A stretch of DNA of 64,000 bases from Psilocybe azurescens (taxonomy: Eukaryota; Basidiomycota; Agaricomycetes; Agaricales; Agrocybaceae): positions 372,001-436,000 of the forward strand of contig JAJIRX010000871.1 in assembly GCA_023853785.1 (NCBI GenBank), given 5' to 3'. Made by a program: the position numbers and the translations under genes. The notes below the pieces were generated by a model that did not search any database, was not told the origin of the DNA, and saw only the letters and a list, made by a program, of their open reading frames with translations. Position 1 is the first letter of the stretch; each line of letters opens with the position of its first letter. Shown here one piece after another: positions 47,346 through 59,076 of the stretch.

Positions 47346-47746
47346 ATGCAACCCATCCCTTTGAACTCGAGGAATCATTATATATGCCTGTCAATAACAC
47401 CTTGCATAACAAGTGAACTAGCGATCCGAAAAACGATAGCAGACGCGCTCACGGAAACTTTCGGCCTCACGTCGACGTCGACTTATCTTGACATCCTCTG
47501 GATCAAGGATGACGGCGCAGAATGCATAATCAGGACTCATAAAAGGTAGCTATGAACTCCTTCTGGCCCGAACTAGCATTTTTCAGGTTATTTGTACTAT
47601 GGCTGAATGATATTCTTCTTTTGTAATACAGCGATGCGACAAAGATCTCTGTAGCAGTCGCCTCATGGACCGAATCGCCCAGGATGGCGGTCAAGGGAGA
47701 ATCCCCGTTCTTGCCTTCCCTTTTACGAACAAACCTCACATTGTAA
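47346..47746 (+). CDS. probable RNase P/MRP subunit, Pop8-like
   Basis: Predicted small protein subunit of RNase P/MRP (tRNA 5' and rRNA processing, nucleolus). The ATG at 47346 gives MQPIPLNSRNHYICLSITPC, then IRKTIADALTETFGLTSTST and YLDILWIKDDGAECIIRTHK. A GT-AG intron (47546-47631) joins SDATKISVAVASWTES, and exon 2 ends PFLPSLLRTNLTL, TAA at 47744-47746. The product is 104 residues. The layout (beta strand, helix with FGL, strand ending in an ILRV-like IIRT motif, helix) is that of the Pop8/Rpp14 group. The call is from recalled family pattern; yeast Pop8 is slightly longer. Confidence 0.55.
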
Positions 47747-49805
47747 AAAAAATCTTGCCAGCACGTCCGGCAAACAGGCATAATACACTTTTGCATCCTG
47801 TGTTTTTTTTTTTGCTTTCTCTCCAGGGCCGCCCACCGCCGTTTCGAGGCAATGTCATTCTGAAACGAGGTCTTGCGATATGGCTACTTATATCGGACAT
47901 CCGATGTCGACTGGATACGCCCCCAGAACGTGTTCGCAAACCCATACGAAATTCATCCCATAGGTGCTCTGTCACCGTATGTTATCGACCACATCTAATA
48001 CGATCAGGGCACAGACGGTCAGCTGGTTATGCATAGCCCTTGACCAGTATTCACAGGCCGTCATGCCCAACAATAACGAGGGTAATGGAACCAATAGACG
48101 ATTGGCCGCCGTACTGTGAACTGTTGACAAATTTCTTATCTTCGCCGCCGCAACTCGGACCTGGTCTTGAAAGCAATGTGAGGGGGACGGGCTTTTTTTG
48201 CTTGGAACACGTACAAAAAAAATGTGTAAACGAGATAAAAATCAATGGATCCTCGATGTGGCGGATCGTTATGTTCTGAACTGCTAGCATCGATGAAGTC
48301 AAAAGGGCAGCACAGAGATCGATCATCGAACGATACTCATACCTACCGTTGACGGCTGAGGTCAGGTCTGTATATGGTAAGAGAAGTTCAATTCTCATGA
48401 GTATTAGGGGGATTCGCCCATCATTTGGCACCGCTTCTTGGTGTGATTGCAAGCGTGACAAGCTAGGTGGTACCCATGACGGTGTCATGGCCAGGTTGGA
48501 TCAGTGATTCGCTCATGTCATATATGTATGTCTTTCTTGCTGTGGAAACATAAATATATTTTACAGAAACTTCTTGAAAAAAGTTTGCAATAGACTTTTT
48601 CTGGACCTCGGTCAAATAATACGTGTCTATTATGTATCTTTATCTCTTACGATAATACTATAACAGCTGCCGAAGTGTCGGAGCGCTTAAGAATGGCCGT
48701 GAGATTAGTCGGGATGTCCATGTTTGTTATATTTCGAAGTCCGAATTTCGAAAATAGTCAGACAAAAATCAAACAAAAATCGCTGACTCATTTTTGACGA
48801 CATCTGGATATTGGAAAGAGGTTTCCATCCTCATAGCATGAGTCTCCGGTGTTCTGGTCTGTGTAAAGTAACTCGCATACACGTCTCTGTTGGCATCTGG
48901 TTTGCCTCTGGTTCTTAAGACGTAATGGGTGCATATTTACCTTCTATTATGGAGTGAAGTCAGGAGGGCTGAGCGGGACAAGCGGACGCGCAAGGGTGAC
49001 CAGAGAGCAGGGAGGAGGCGCGCTGAGCTCAGTTTGGTTTAGCTCAGTGCAATTTAGTAGTAGTATTACCGTGTCCGGCTGCTGCCAGACAGCTGGATTT
49101 TTCAAAGTTCAGATATTTACCATTTTCTGAACATATTGAACAGGCAGTACGTGTTGTGTATATCTCAGTGACTCGAACACGCTCAACTAGCCGCTCATAA
49201 CCTAGCACCGAGTTTAATGTTTCTATAAGTCTATGTTTTACAACATACGCCATATCCAATATCATAACAATTGGGTCGCAACGCGTAAGGTCACACAATT
49301 AATCACAGATAATTTATAGACAATTTACCTATAGGACGGAGTATAGGACCCCAACAGCTAAGAAGCACAACCTGCCAACCATTTTTAGATTCGAATATAG
49401 ACCTGACCTCAGCCGTCAACGGTACATACCCTAGATAAATTGGCACGTAACGTTACTCACATATGCAACGCAACGGCGTTGATAACACCCAAGAAAAATA
49501 TAATTAATTCGAATAAAAGCGGATGCAGATCGGTGGGTAAAGATGCATTCTACAAATACAATTTGTTCGAGAAGAATAGGTTCAGCAAAAAAAGGAGGAA
49601 GGAATGCGCCGGGTATGACGCTTTTTGTTTTGGTTGGTTGATAATAATAAACTCTCGTTTCTCCTCAGCACATGAGATGAATGAGGATCCCAGAAGGAAA
49701 AGGAAGGCAATCCAAGATCCACACAGTCAGACCTGCGCGGTAAGGTGTCCAAGATGATCTCCAGAACCCGCATCACGCAGTCAGTCGCCGGTAAAAAAAA
49801 CTAGG
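47747..49805. other. no supported gene
   Basis: Short frames only. There are runs of ten T near 47808 and seven A near 48218. The stretch before 49806 is the 3' flank of the La gene. Confidence 0.4.
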
Positions 49806-51754
49806 CTATGAAGACCCGTCCGTCTTGGCCTTCTTCGCGCTCTGGATCGTAGGAGGGGCAACCTTACCGCGGATGCCGGCATCGGGCGCACCGTCAGGCT
49901 CGACACCGCGCTTCCTTTTCTCGCCGACGGCTTCGTCGGTGGCCTTCTTCTCCCTTGATTCGTTATTGCGGGATCTGTCCCCGCCTCGTCCTCCTCGGCC
50001 ACCTCGGCCACCGCGCCCCCACGGCCACCTCGGCCGCGTCCGCCTGCACCACCGCGTCCACCACGGCCACGTCCACCGCCATCGCGCGAGTGGCCTTGGT
50101 TGAAGGCATTACGAGCAGCAGCTTGTGCGCGTTCGATCTCGAACTGCTTCTCCTCTTCCTCTGAACGGTAAACACATATGTTAGAAAGGATCGATGATTC
50201 TATTGGGGATTATGAGTGACTTGCCTGTAGGTAGGGTCCACGTTACTTCGTGGTTGTTAATGGTCTTGATAGCGGTCTTGACGTATTCGATATCCTGTTC
50301 TGTGAGAGGTTTGTAGAAACCAACGAGGCCGCTGTTCTCTCCTCGGGCATACTTAATGTATGGAGGCTTTCCATCAAATCTGGCTTTGATAGGGTCCTAT
50401 TGAATCCCAGCCAGTCAGAAAATTCATCCTCGCCTTTTCTGACAAAAAAAAAAGCAAGGTGCATACCTTGACCTCGCCCCAAGAAACGTCTCCTCCACAT
50501 CCGTCAAACTTCAATGTCACGCCTTTAACGAAAGGAATGTCCTGCTCGTCAATAGTGCCATTGCCATCCTCATCCTGCTTGATGAGAAGTTTATGGCCGA
50601 GGAACTCGAGGAACACGTCCTTCTTCTCTTCGCTGCTGCCGCCTGCACGCTGGGGGTACCCTTCTCTTTGGCCATTTCGCGGAAGGCGTCGAATTTCTTA
50701 GCAGAGATCAGGTCTCGTCGGAACATCGCGCCTTTGCCAGTCAGGCCTTTTTCTTTGATCTTCATCTCACAGTACTCTTCTCTGAAAAGTTGTAATTGAG
50801 AGGGTCAGTTGACGGGAGCTATGGAAAAGGATGATACTAGGTAACTAACTTTGTCATGATCAACAATTCTTTTCCTTCCCATGATGGTTTGGGGTCGGCT
50901 TTGAGGAACTTTTCAACACTTTCGAAGTCGTTGAATTCGACGAAGACAGATTGCTAGAGGTAATATATTCGGATCCGTGATTTTTTACTGTATGGCATAA
51001 TGGGACATACCTTGAACTTTTTCTTCTCATCTCTCCTCATACGAACAGCGCCAACAGTTCCGTACTGTGCGAAGAACTCCTCAAGACGACCTTGGAGTGT
51101 GTCATCCTCCTCAGGGAAACCTTTCTGGTAAACGAAGAAGACGATAGATGTGAACACAACTGTGCTTTCAATGAAAATGACAAAAGTGTCAGACGTACAG
51201 CGTAAACACTTCGTTCGAACTGGTTTTTGGGTTCCTGGGGTTCGGTCGTGCGACGAACTTTGGTTCCTGTAGCATCGACCTCCAAGAAGGTGCTCAATGA
51301 TTTGAGTGCGTCGGCGAGCCATTCTACGCCCTCGGAGGCGTAGTCACGCATGCGCTTGAACGAAGCGACTGTTTGGATGGAAACCCAGTGTTCTGGGTCT
51401 TTCGTGTACAGAGTCCACATGAACCTGAGTCACTTTGCGTCAATAACTGAAGTCCAGTGCTCAAAAATAGTTCAATAATCGCACTTGTCGTATGGAAGAT
51501 TGGCATCGGCGAAGTAGAATTCAACTGTAAAGTTTTCATCATGTTGGAAACTGCAAGGCATAGGATCAATATCTGATACAAGACCACGTACCCTGCTTCA
51601 CGGCCTTCTGTTTCTTGTCAGCAACACTAACATCGGTCATGGGGGCGTCTGCTGTGGCGACAGTGGTGGCGGTTGTCGAGCTCTCAGCAGTGATAGCGGC
51701 GACTTGGGGAGCAGTGGATTCCACTTGGGTGGGATTTTCAGTGACTTCAGCCAT
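49806..51754 (-). CDS. LHP1: La RNA-binding protein (LARP3/La homologue)
   Basis: Nuclear chaperone that binds 3' oligo-U tails of RNA polymerase III transcripts (established for La). The ATG at 51754 gives MAEVTENPTQVESTAPQ, a Thr/Ala-rich lead. The La motif follows over three exons: QVEFYFADANLPYDKFMWTL, IQTVASFKRMRDYASEG, VEWLADALKSLSTFLEVD. RRM1 covers KGFPEEDDTLQGRLEEFFAQ, TVGAVRMRRDEKKKFK and VFVEFNDFESVEKFLKADP. A second RRM-like region contains VKGVTLKFDGCGGDVSWGEV and FDGKPPYIKYARGENSG. An RGG-rich basic tail follows. Two breaks occur at G/C runs: GGGGG 50652-50656 and CCCCC 50016-50020 (plus strand). One extra base at each restores GTPQRAGGSSEEKKDVFLEF and the tail ending SAKKAKTDGSS, with TAG at 49806-49808. 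Divergent from the DUF7330 gene. Confidence 0.9.
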
Positions 51755-52144
51755 AATGATGAGAAATGGAGGTATAAGAAAGAATAAAAAGGTAAATGAG
51801 AGGATGAAGTGGATGGAGTCAGATTTTCACAACTTTTCGATCACACACTGCTCCTAGATAACAACCGAGATTCCCTAAGGTTAGGGTTTATATTAATCTC
51901 GGCCGTCAACTTTCTTTCAATTTTGAGTCTCCGACGGGCTATAATGCTGGTGAACCAATATTCTCACATATTGTCAATGGCTGAACGTTGATTGTGATGG
52001 CAACTGTGCATTGCACTGGCAGCTCTCCAGGTCCAGGAGGCTATAGCAATTAGACGTAGGATACGACTTCTTTCTTCACGGCTCACCGTATCACCGACGA
52101 TTCCAACATCATACACACTCATCTTTGAGGACCGTTTCTCCGAC
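51755..52144. promoter_or_regulatory. short divergent promoter between La and DUF7330 genes
   Basis: Only 390 bp separate the two start codons, so the promoters must share this stretch. It has AGGGTTTATATTAATC near 51884, but no decisive core element. Confidence 0.4.
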
Positions 52145-53070
52145 ATGCAGCCAGAGAAAGCGAGCTTACTAGAGTGTGTGGACGAGGTACTTATGTTGAG
52201 CTACTTATGTTTAATCTAACCAATAGTATAGGAAACCCTTTCGTCGTACAAAGATCCCCAAGCAGGATCTAGTTCTCTTAAATCTGTATCCGGAATTCTC
52301 CCAGACGTCAGGCCCACCAATTTCATTCAGCTCTCAAGAGATATTAAGACGTTGAGGGGAGCATGGATCATTGACCCAGCAATGGTTGTTCCATCACCCT
52401 TCTTGCCATCACTCCGGGTCAATGAGACAGAAGAAACTCGCAGTAACATATCACTTGATGTGTCATTGTGGGGGCAATCCACGCCGATATCTTTCTTCTG
52501 TCGACGAAAAAGGACTCTACATCCGCAACAGCGCAAAGACAGAAAATCTACATACAGGGTCATTCCAGCGGGACATTAACGATGAAATTAGTGAGTTATT
52601 TTGCACCCGTTTGGCAGATATTGATATGCCCTGTGCAGCATGAGGCATTCCGGGACAGAGCTGCAGAAACGAGATGGCCAATGCGTATCAGCTGCTCATC
52701 GGTGGTGGGAAATGTAAACATTTATCTGCCTCGCTCTTTCCGAGGTCTCATCGATACCGAAGTGACCTTGGGAAGTGTTCGCTTTTCTGACGCCATGAAA
52801 GGATTGATGACCCAATTCGCTCATAAAAACGGAGTGCAGAGGCACTTCCTTGGTGACTTTGACGCCAACGCTGTACAGAGTGCTGGAGAGTGGGTCGGAG
52901 ACAGATTACGTGCAGAGGCAATGACCGGGAGTGTCAGAATATTCTTCAATGATGAAGATGTTCCTCCCGATGAAGCCGAGGACAAGGTCTTTATGAGATC
53001 GAGATGGTTTTGGTTCTCAGTGCCGATATGTCTTTTCTCGGTATCCTTAACCGTTGTACTTGCAATGTAA
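52145..53070 (+). CDS. DUF7330-type protein with C-terminal membrane anchor, one apparent frameshift
   Basis: Function unknown; family frequent in Agaricomycetes. The ATG at 52145 gives MQPEKASLLECVDE, a GT-AG intron ends TATAG near 52232, then ETLSSYKDPQAGSSS and RPTNFIQLSRDIKTLRGAWI, IDPAMVVPSPFLPSLRVNE. The frame breaks at GGGGG 52470-52474; one more G reads LDVSLWGAIHADIFLLSTKK. A second intron (GTGAGT...GTGCAG, about 52590-52640) leads to HEAFRDRAAETRWPMRISCS, GNVNIYLPRSFRGLIDTEVT, VQRHFLGDFDANAV. Repeated 'VxGxVxxYLPRSF / GSVRFS / GSVRIFF' beta strands are the family pattern. The end RWFWFSVPICLFSVSLTVVL is a membrane span. Confidence 0.72.
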
Positions 53071-55022
53071 ACCAACCATAGCATAATTTATTCGGTGCAT
53101 GGTACCATTGACTTTCAGGCCTAAATATCAATACCTTCGAATGGAGCAGATTCCACACACATATATACCCAACACAAACCAGTGTAAGAGCTGCAACTTC
53201 ATGGCTCATAATGTGATCCTCAGGGTTCAGGAGTAAATCAGATCGCTCAGCCTTAGACCTCCACCTCAACTGAGCAGCCTGCACTGCATATCCTAACGCT
53301 CACTGCCAGGAGGCTATTTCTCAGATTTCTTAAGCTCCGATATCTTTCTTTCCCTACCCACCATTCTCATACCATATTCAAATTCTGATGACAATCGTTG
53401 CCCATTGGATTTAACCAAAGCAACGTCGCATACATAATATGCAATGCTATTTATAGGCTTTAGTTCTACGGATAGGCTGAGAGATGCCCACATGAAATCT
53501 GAATGAACTTCGTTAAAACTTAACGGCTATTTTGATCCAAAATAAAACTTCTTTGGAGAAAACCACGAGGTAGATGCATCTCATATATCTTGATGCATAT
53601 GGGTGCTTGGTTGCAACCTCAGATCACTTTTTATAAACACGTCGGTGTTAGGATGGCTTACTGTCGCTCAGCGCCCGATCGCAGAATCCAAAGAGTATAC
53701 CAGCACTATGCGGCATATTTATATCACAACTCTATATGATCGAGGTACTCTCAAACGCCCTATTATTAGCGCCCGAAGGCTTGGACTAACTTTCAGAAGA
53801 CCAGCATTTCTGGCTTTCCTCATCTACGTCACAGTGGATTAATATTAGAACAGTAGCAACGCTCCATAAGACTTGTTCTCAGTGAACATTATGGCATAGT
53901 ATTCGTTATCCTATTCTGTGTTGTGCAGATTGGGAGTTTCTCTATAATTTCTTTCTAGTCGCGTTCAGGTGCATTAGCGTGCAAAGACACAGCGAGATAC
54001 ATACTGTGTACGAGCGCCTAATTGAGGTAAACAGATTTCTCCTGGACTTTTGACTGATCCGGGTCGGCATGCATGAAATGTGTCAAAAACGCATGCAGGT
54101 TTCCACAAATGATTAGCCATCATTAAAATTGTCAACTGATAAATGATGTTCAGTGCGCGCCTCGGTGTGCTATTTTGGAAAACTTCAAGGGCGCATCAAA
54201 ATATCTTTATCCGCAGAACCGTGATCTACTTATTCGATAAGAAGTCAACTCCTGAATAATCAGGTCGTTTTTCTCCACAACCTAAACTATCTAGCGTGTG
54301 GCTCTGAGGGACTTTCCAGAATTTAAATCGGTGATGTGTGATGGTATAGGATTTACACGGTATTATGTAAGTGGCTTTGAGGTAACCAAGAGGCCTCGAG
54401 GAAATAATTTTGCTTGTCATTCCTCGGGATCATGCTAGATTCTAGAAGGGAACCCAGTTACTAGGCTCGAAGTTTCTTTTCCGCATACAAAGCATGTTCA
54501 TCATCTCGGCGTTGGAATCCAACACCTTTCTTTCGCCCCCTTCGTTCACTTTCCAAGTCGTCCAGGTTTAAACCTTCCCAGTTTTCTTTCAGGCGTTCCT
54601 GGTGGATGCTTTAACTGTTATCTATTTCATCACCGACGCAACCTGTTATCAAAGGCACGACAAGCCGGCTAGAAATCAAGCCTCTTGGCAACAATTCATT
54701 ATACCTCAATTTGCAACAAGCATCAGGGGTGAGTAACCGTGTGTGGAGGTGCCTGAGATGGGCGCAACCCGCAAGACGCCCAACGCGTATATTTATGCAT
54801 TATCGTTTTTTTTTTAACCTGGGTTGAACGTTGAACTTTTTCTTTTTAAGGGCGCCGACAGCGGGACGTTTACTTCCTTTCTCATTCGCCTTCTCCACCA
54901 CCTCACCGCCTAGAGCTTCTCGCGTTTCCCTCGCGGAATTCGGTTCTCAACCGACCCATCCCTCACATTCGTTCAAATAACATTGAGCTATCCGCTCACC
55001 ACACTCTTTACATCAAGTTATA
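53071..55022. other. no supported gene; upstream region of the glucanase
   Basis: Frames below 80 codons without domains. Pyrimidine-rich DNA just before 55023 (from about 54870) fits a strong leader region. A nine-T run is near 54808. Confidence 0.4.
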
Positions 55023-58000
55023 ATGCGCATCTCGTTATTCAATGCCCTGGTATTGACGTCGCTATTTATTTCCTCTACGGCGGCGCTTCAGCAAGGCGCC
55101 CATACGTCCAGCATTAGGCGCAGACGCAATTGGAGTCTCTATTCCAACAGGACCGCTCTTCAAACGGATGATCCCGCCGAGTTGAAAAAGAGAGACGGGA
55201 CGAAATATGTGTTCATGCATCATGTAAGCAGGGCGTTGTTTTTCTTTTCATACTTTAACCAATTATTCTCTCTAGATTGTGGGCAGTAAGCATCGTCTGA
55301 TGCTGTATGCGTAAATCATTATTTGACCTTAATCTCGCCCTTATCTTTTCTTCCAAAAAATAGACACGTATGTTCGTTCTTACTATTCATTGGCAGGCTT
55401 CTGATTTACCTCCGACTTTATTAGATATCCGTATACCTATTCTGACTGGCTTGACGATATGTACAAGATCGCAGCCAAAGGAGTGTAAGTCTTCGAAGTC
55501 GTAAATAACACAATATACCTCGCTGATGTGGCCTTCAATATACAGTGATGCCATTGCTCTCAACATCGGCAGTGACGACTGGCAGAGGAACCAGGTCGCA
55601 ACTGCATACGCAGCAGCTCAGGCCTCCAATACTGGCATAAAACTCTTCTACTCCTTTGATCTAACCGAGATGCCTTGCGACCTAGGCGACCTTGTAGCCC
55701 GAGTCAATCTGTACAACAACCACCCCAATCAGTTCAAAGTTAACGGCAAGAATTTTATTTCCAGTTACTCTGGCGATTGTCTCGGAAATTCTGGGTGGCA
55801 AAGCCTCAAGGATCAGACTAATGGTTACATTATGCCTTTCGTTTGGGGTTTGGAAGGTAATTTCAACTCGTGGCCATCTCTGGACTCTTGGTATTGGTGA
55901 GTTGTCTAAAAATAGCGCAGTTATGCGTTTTGCTTGTATTCGACGCGTGCTCATTGCCTTATCTAGCTGGGGTTGCGCTTGGCCGCAAGGAAACTTCGCG
56001 AAAAATGTACGTGGACTTTGGTGTTGATGATTATTGTAAAAGCTCTAACTATTCTTCAATCAGACCGATGACGATAACTTTTGTAACGCAAACTTTACTG
56101 ATCCCCTATTCCGCATCTAATCGTCTTCCTTTTCGGCCGTAGATATCAGCCAGCTGGGGAGCAAATACGCCACGACTGTCAGCGCATGGATGTAGTAAGT
56201 GATCCGGACATGCATGAACACACTATTCCGCGCTGATTGTAAACATTCACTTTCCAGCACTCATTATAGCTACAAGAACTTTTATCTACGCGGCGATGAT
56301 TGGCTCGTTGTTAGCCGATGGGAGCAGCTCATGCAGCTCAGGTCCACTTTAACATTCGTCGAGTTGGTCACTTGGTACGCAGTTCACTTTCACATACTCA
56401 GCCCATTCTGACCAGCCACGAACTGATGTTAGGAACGACTATGGCGAGTCTGACTAGTAAGCCCCTCTTCTGCAACTGCTTCGATGACGTCTTCAATTTG
56501 ACATGGTTATAGTTACGGACCTATTAAAGGCGCGCAACCCGATGGGACAACGTGGGCTAACGGGTTCCCTCACACCGCCTGGTATGACTTGACCGGATAC
56601 TACATCCAGGCATTCAAAACAGGATCATATCCCGCGATCACTGTGTGTCTCCTTTTACTGTCTTCCTAGCACCCATTCGATGCTCAAAGATCTCCGCCGC
56701 TCGTAGCAAGATGTGATCTACTTCTGGGCACGACCCCATCCCGCTGCCGCAACCGCCTCAGGAGATAGCCTCGGCAAACCAACAGGCTGGGACTGGACGG
56801 AGGTAAGTCTACGAGACAAGCAATTCGATAAAAATACAGTGCCAGGTCTCTCTGACGCCCGATCGATTTAACTTTGCGGTTAGGATTCGATGTGGGCTGC
56901 CGTGTTTGCCACGTCGCCCGCCACCGTTGTGTTGACGTGCGGCGGCTCAACGAGCACATTCACCGTCGCTGCCGGTGTCAACAAGCTCAAGATCCCTTTA
57001 GCAGCCGGCAAGATGACCGTGCAGATGATCAGGAACGGCCAGACTATCATCAACTACACGCCTTCGGACTACACTTATGTTTTGAATCCCGTTAAGTGTG
57101 AATCCAGAATCACTATTTCTGCTCTCTATACGACCGTTGACAACGTCTTCGAATAGATAACTACAATGCATGGGTCGGATCTGCAAGTAAGTTTTGATTT
57201 CAATGAGTACTACAATGCCTTCGGAAATTGATGTATCAACAGCTGCAACTAGCCCACCCCCAGTGTCTTCTTCAAGTTCGACCTCTTCCAGCGCTACTTC
57301 GTCCTCCTCATCTTCGTCCTCTCTACTAGCTCCAGCACGAGTGCTTCCGCTACTTCTACTGCAGTGCCAGGGTGGACATACCAGGGATGCTATGTCGACT
57401 CCGACCCCCGAGTTCTCCCTGAGAATGGCCCTTTCTCCACCAACACGATGACAATCTCGACATGTCTGGCAAGGTGTCAAGCCGGTAACTACCTCTATGC
57501 AGGAGTGGAGTCCAGAAATGAGTGCTTCTGCTCCAACACGATCAGAAATGGAGCTGTGCTTACCTCCGCAAGCGATTGCAATACCCCCTGCGTTGGGAAT
57601 CGTTAGTCCTTATCCTCACATTCGCTATTTTCATATTCTAATAGTGTCAATCCGCTTTCTCTATAGCCTCTGATACATGTGGAGGTGTATGGCGCATCAA
57701 CATATACAAAGCCGGCGGTTCTTCGTCGACATCGACGACACCCACCTCGACTGCTACATCTACCACTCCAACTTCAACTCCAACTGGTTGGAGTACTCTG
57801 GGATGTGTGGCTGAAGGTACCTCGGGCTCTCGACGCGCCTTAACAGCAGCAAGCTTTACGCAGTCCAACATGACTCCTCAACTCTGCCAAGGGCTCTGTT
57901 CTGGATACCAATATGCTGGAGTCGAAGCTGGGTAAGCATTATTCGTACCTCCTAGTATCCCACTATCTGACGATTTTATGCTTTCTTCGATCTCCGATCC

Positions 58001-58612
58001 TTCCAGTTCCGAATGTGCGTCTGGCAATCCCTTTTGTCTTCATGATCGATTTTTACTCACTGCCTGTTGTGTTCACAGGCTACTGCGGAAACTCGTTAAC
58101 TAACAATGGCGCATCCGGCAACGTCATAGACAACGGCAGCTGTCAATGGAGTTGCTCCGGGGACTCCAACCAGAAATGCGGAGGCTCCTGGACGCTGAAC
58201 GTGTACACAAAATCCACAATCACGCCGCCCAGCACAGGAGCATGGTCCCCCGCAGGCTGCTTCGTCGATGCCGACAGCCGCATGCTTCGTGGATCGTTCG
58301 TGTCCCTGCCAGGCAGCTTGACTGTCGAGAGCTGCACGAATGTCTGTAATGGTGCAGGATACACCATGGCTGCGCTCGAGTATGGACAGGAGTGTTATTG
58401 TGGCTCGCAGCTTTACAAGGATGACGGAGCGGGCGTGTCGGTCGATGCTGGACAGTGCAACATGGCATGTAGCGGTTAGTACCATGTCCCCAGGTTGAGA
58501 ATTTGAATGCTGGACACTCAATCATTCTTTTTGTGCAGGAAACTCCAGCCAGAAGTGTGGCGGAAGCTGGCGAGGAAATCTCTACGTCAAGCCTGGAACG
58601 ACATGGGCTTGA
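55023..58612 (+). CDS. secreted GH71 alpha-1,3-glucanase (mutanase) with three WSC domains
   Basis: Predicted extracellular hydrolase of alpha-1,3-glucan in fungal walls. The ATG at 55023 starts a signal peptide (MRISLFNALVLTSLFISSTA); KKRDG near residue 60 looks like a Kex2 site. The catalytic domain reads YVFMHHIVGNTYPYTYSDWL (through a 4-nt exon at 55364-55367), VDAIALNIGSDDWQ, LFYSFDLTEMPCDLGD, NGKNFISSYSGDCLG, VTWNDYGESDYYGPIKG and HTAWYDLTGYYIQAFKTGSY. A beta-domain (MWAAVFATSPATVVLTCGGS) ends near NYNAWVGSA. A Ser/Thr linker leads to three WSC modules: GWTYQGCYVDSDPRVL, STLGCVAEGTSGSRRAL and AWSPAGCFVDADSRML, each with YxGxE and CxCG/CGG cysteine patterns. TGA at 58610-58612. The linker near 57315-57335 has a probable one-base shift. 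The many introns are otherwise in frame. Confidence 0.9.
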
Positions 58613-59076
58613 TTCACAGCAGTCTGACTCAACTTTTCTTTCATCTTTTTAGGGCTGTGGCTTTTTAAATCTTCGTCTTTCTCACTGTTATACCCTCATT
58701 CATGATCTGCCGAATTTCAATCTGTGATATAGAATTAACCCTTTGTTTTCGTTTTGTTGTTATAGTAGTAGCGCGTCGTTTTCTGTCATTACTTTTTTGC
58801 TTCACTGTCGGCGTATTTTCGTATTTTCAACCCACATAGATAGACATCTGTCCGACCTCCATTCTGTCTAGTGTACACCTGCTTACCATCCCAACGTTGA
58901 TCGAGCCATATAACGATCTGTTGCTCACTTTCGTTTTATCGTTATACTGTATATATAGGCATTCAAGTCCATATATTTTAAAACACCCACATTTCAGTCC
59001 ACACCAAAATCCATTAAGAGAGCACATTAAGCATGGCGGTGGTGTGTTGGTAGTAATAGGAAAGGTGCACTGGTGA
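58613..59076. other. convergent 3' intergenic region
   Basis: Shared 3' flank of the glucanase and the minus-strand surface protein; T-rich, no gene. Confidence 0.4.
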
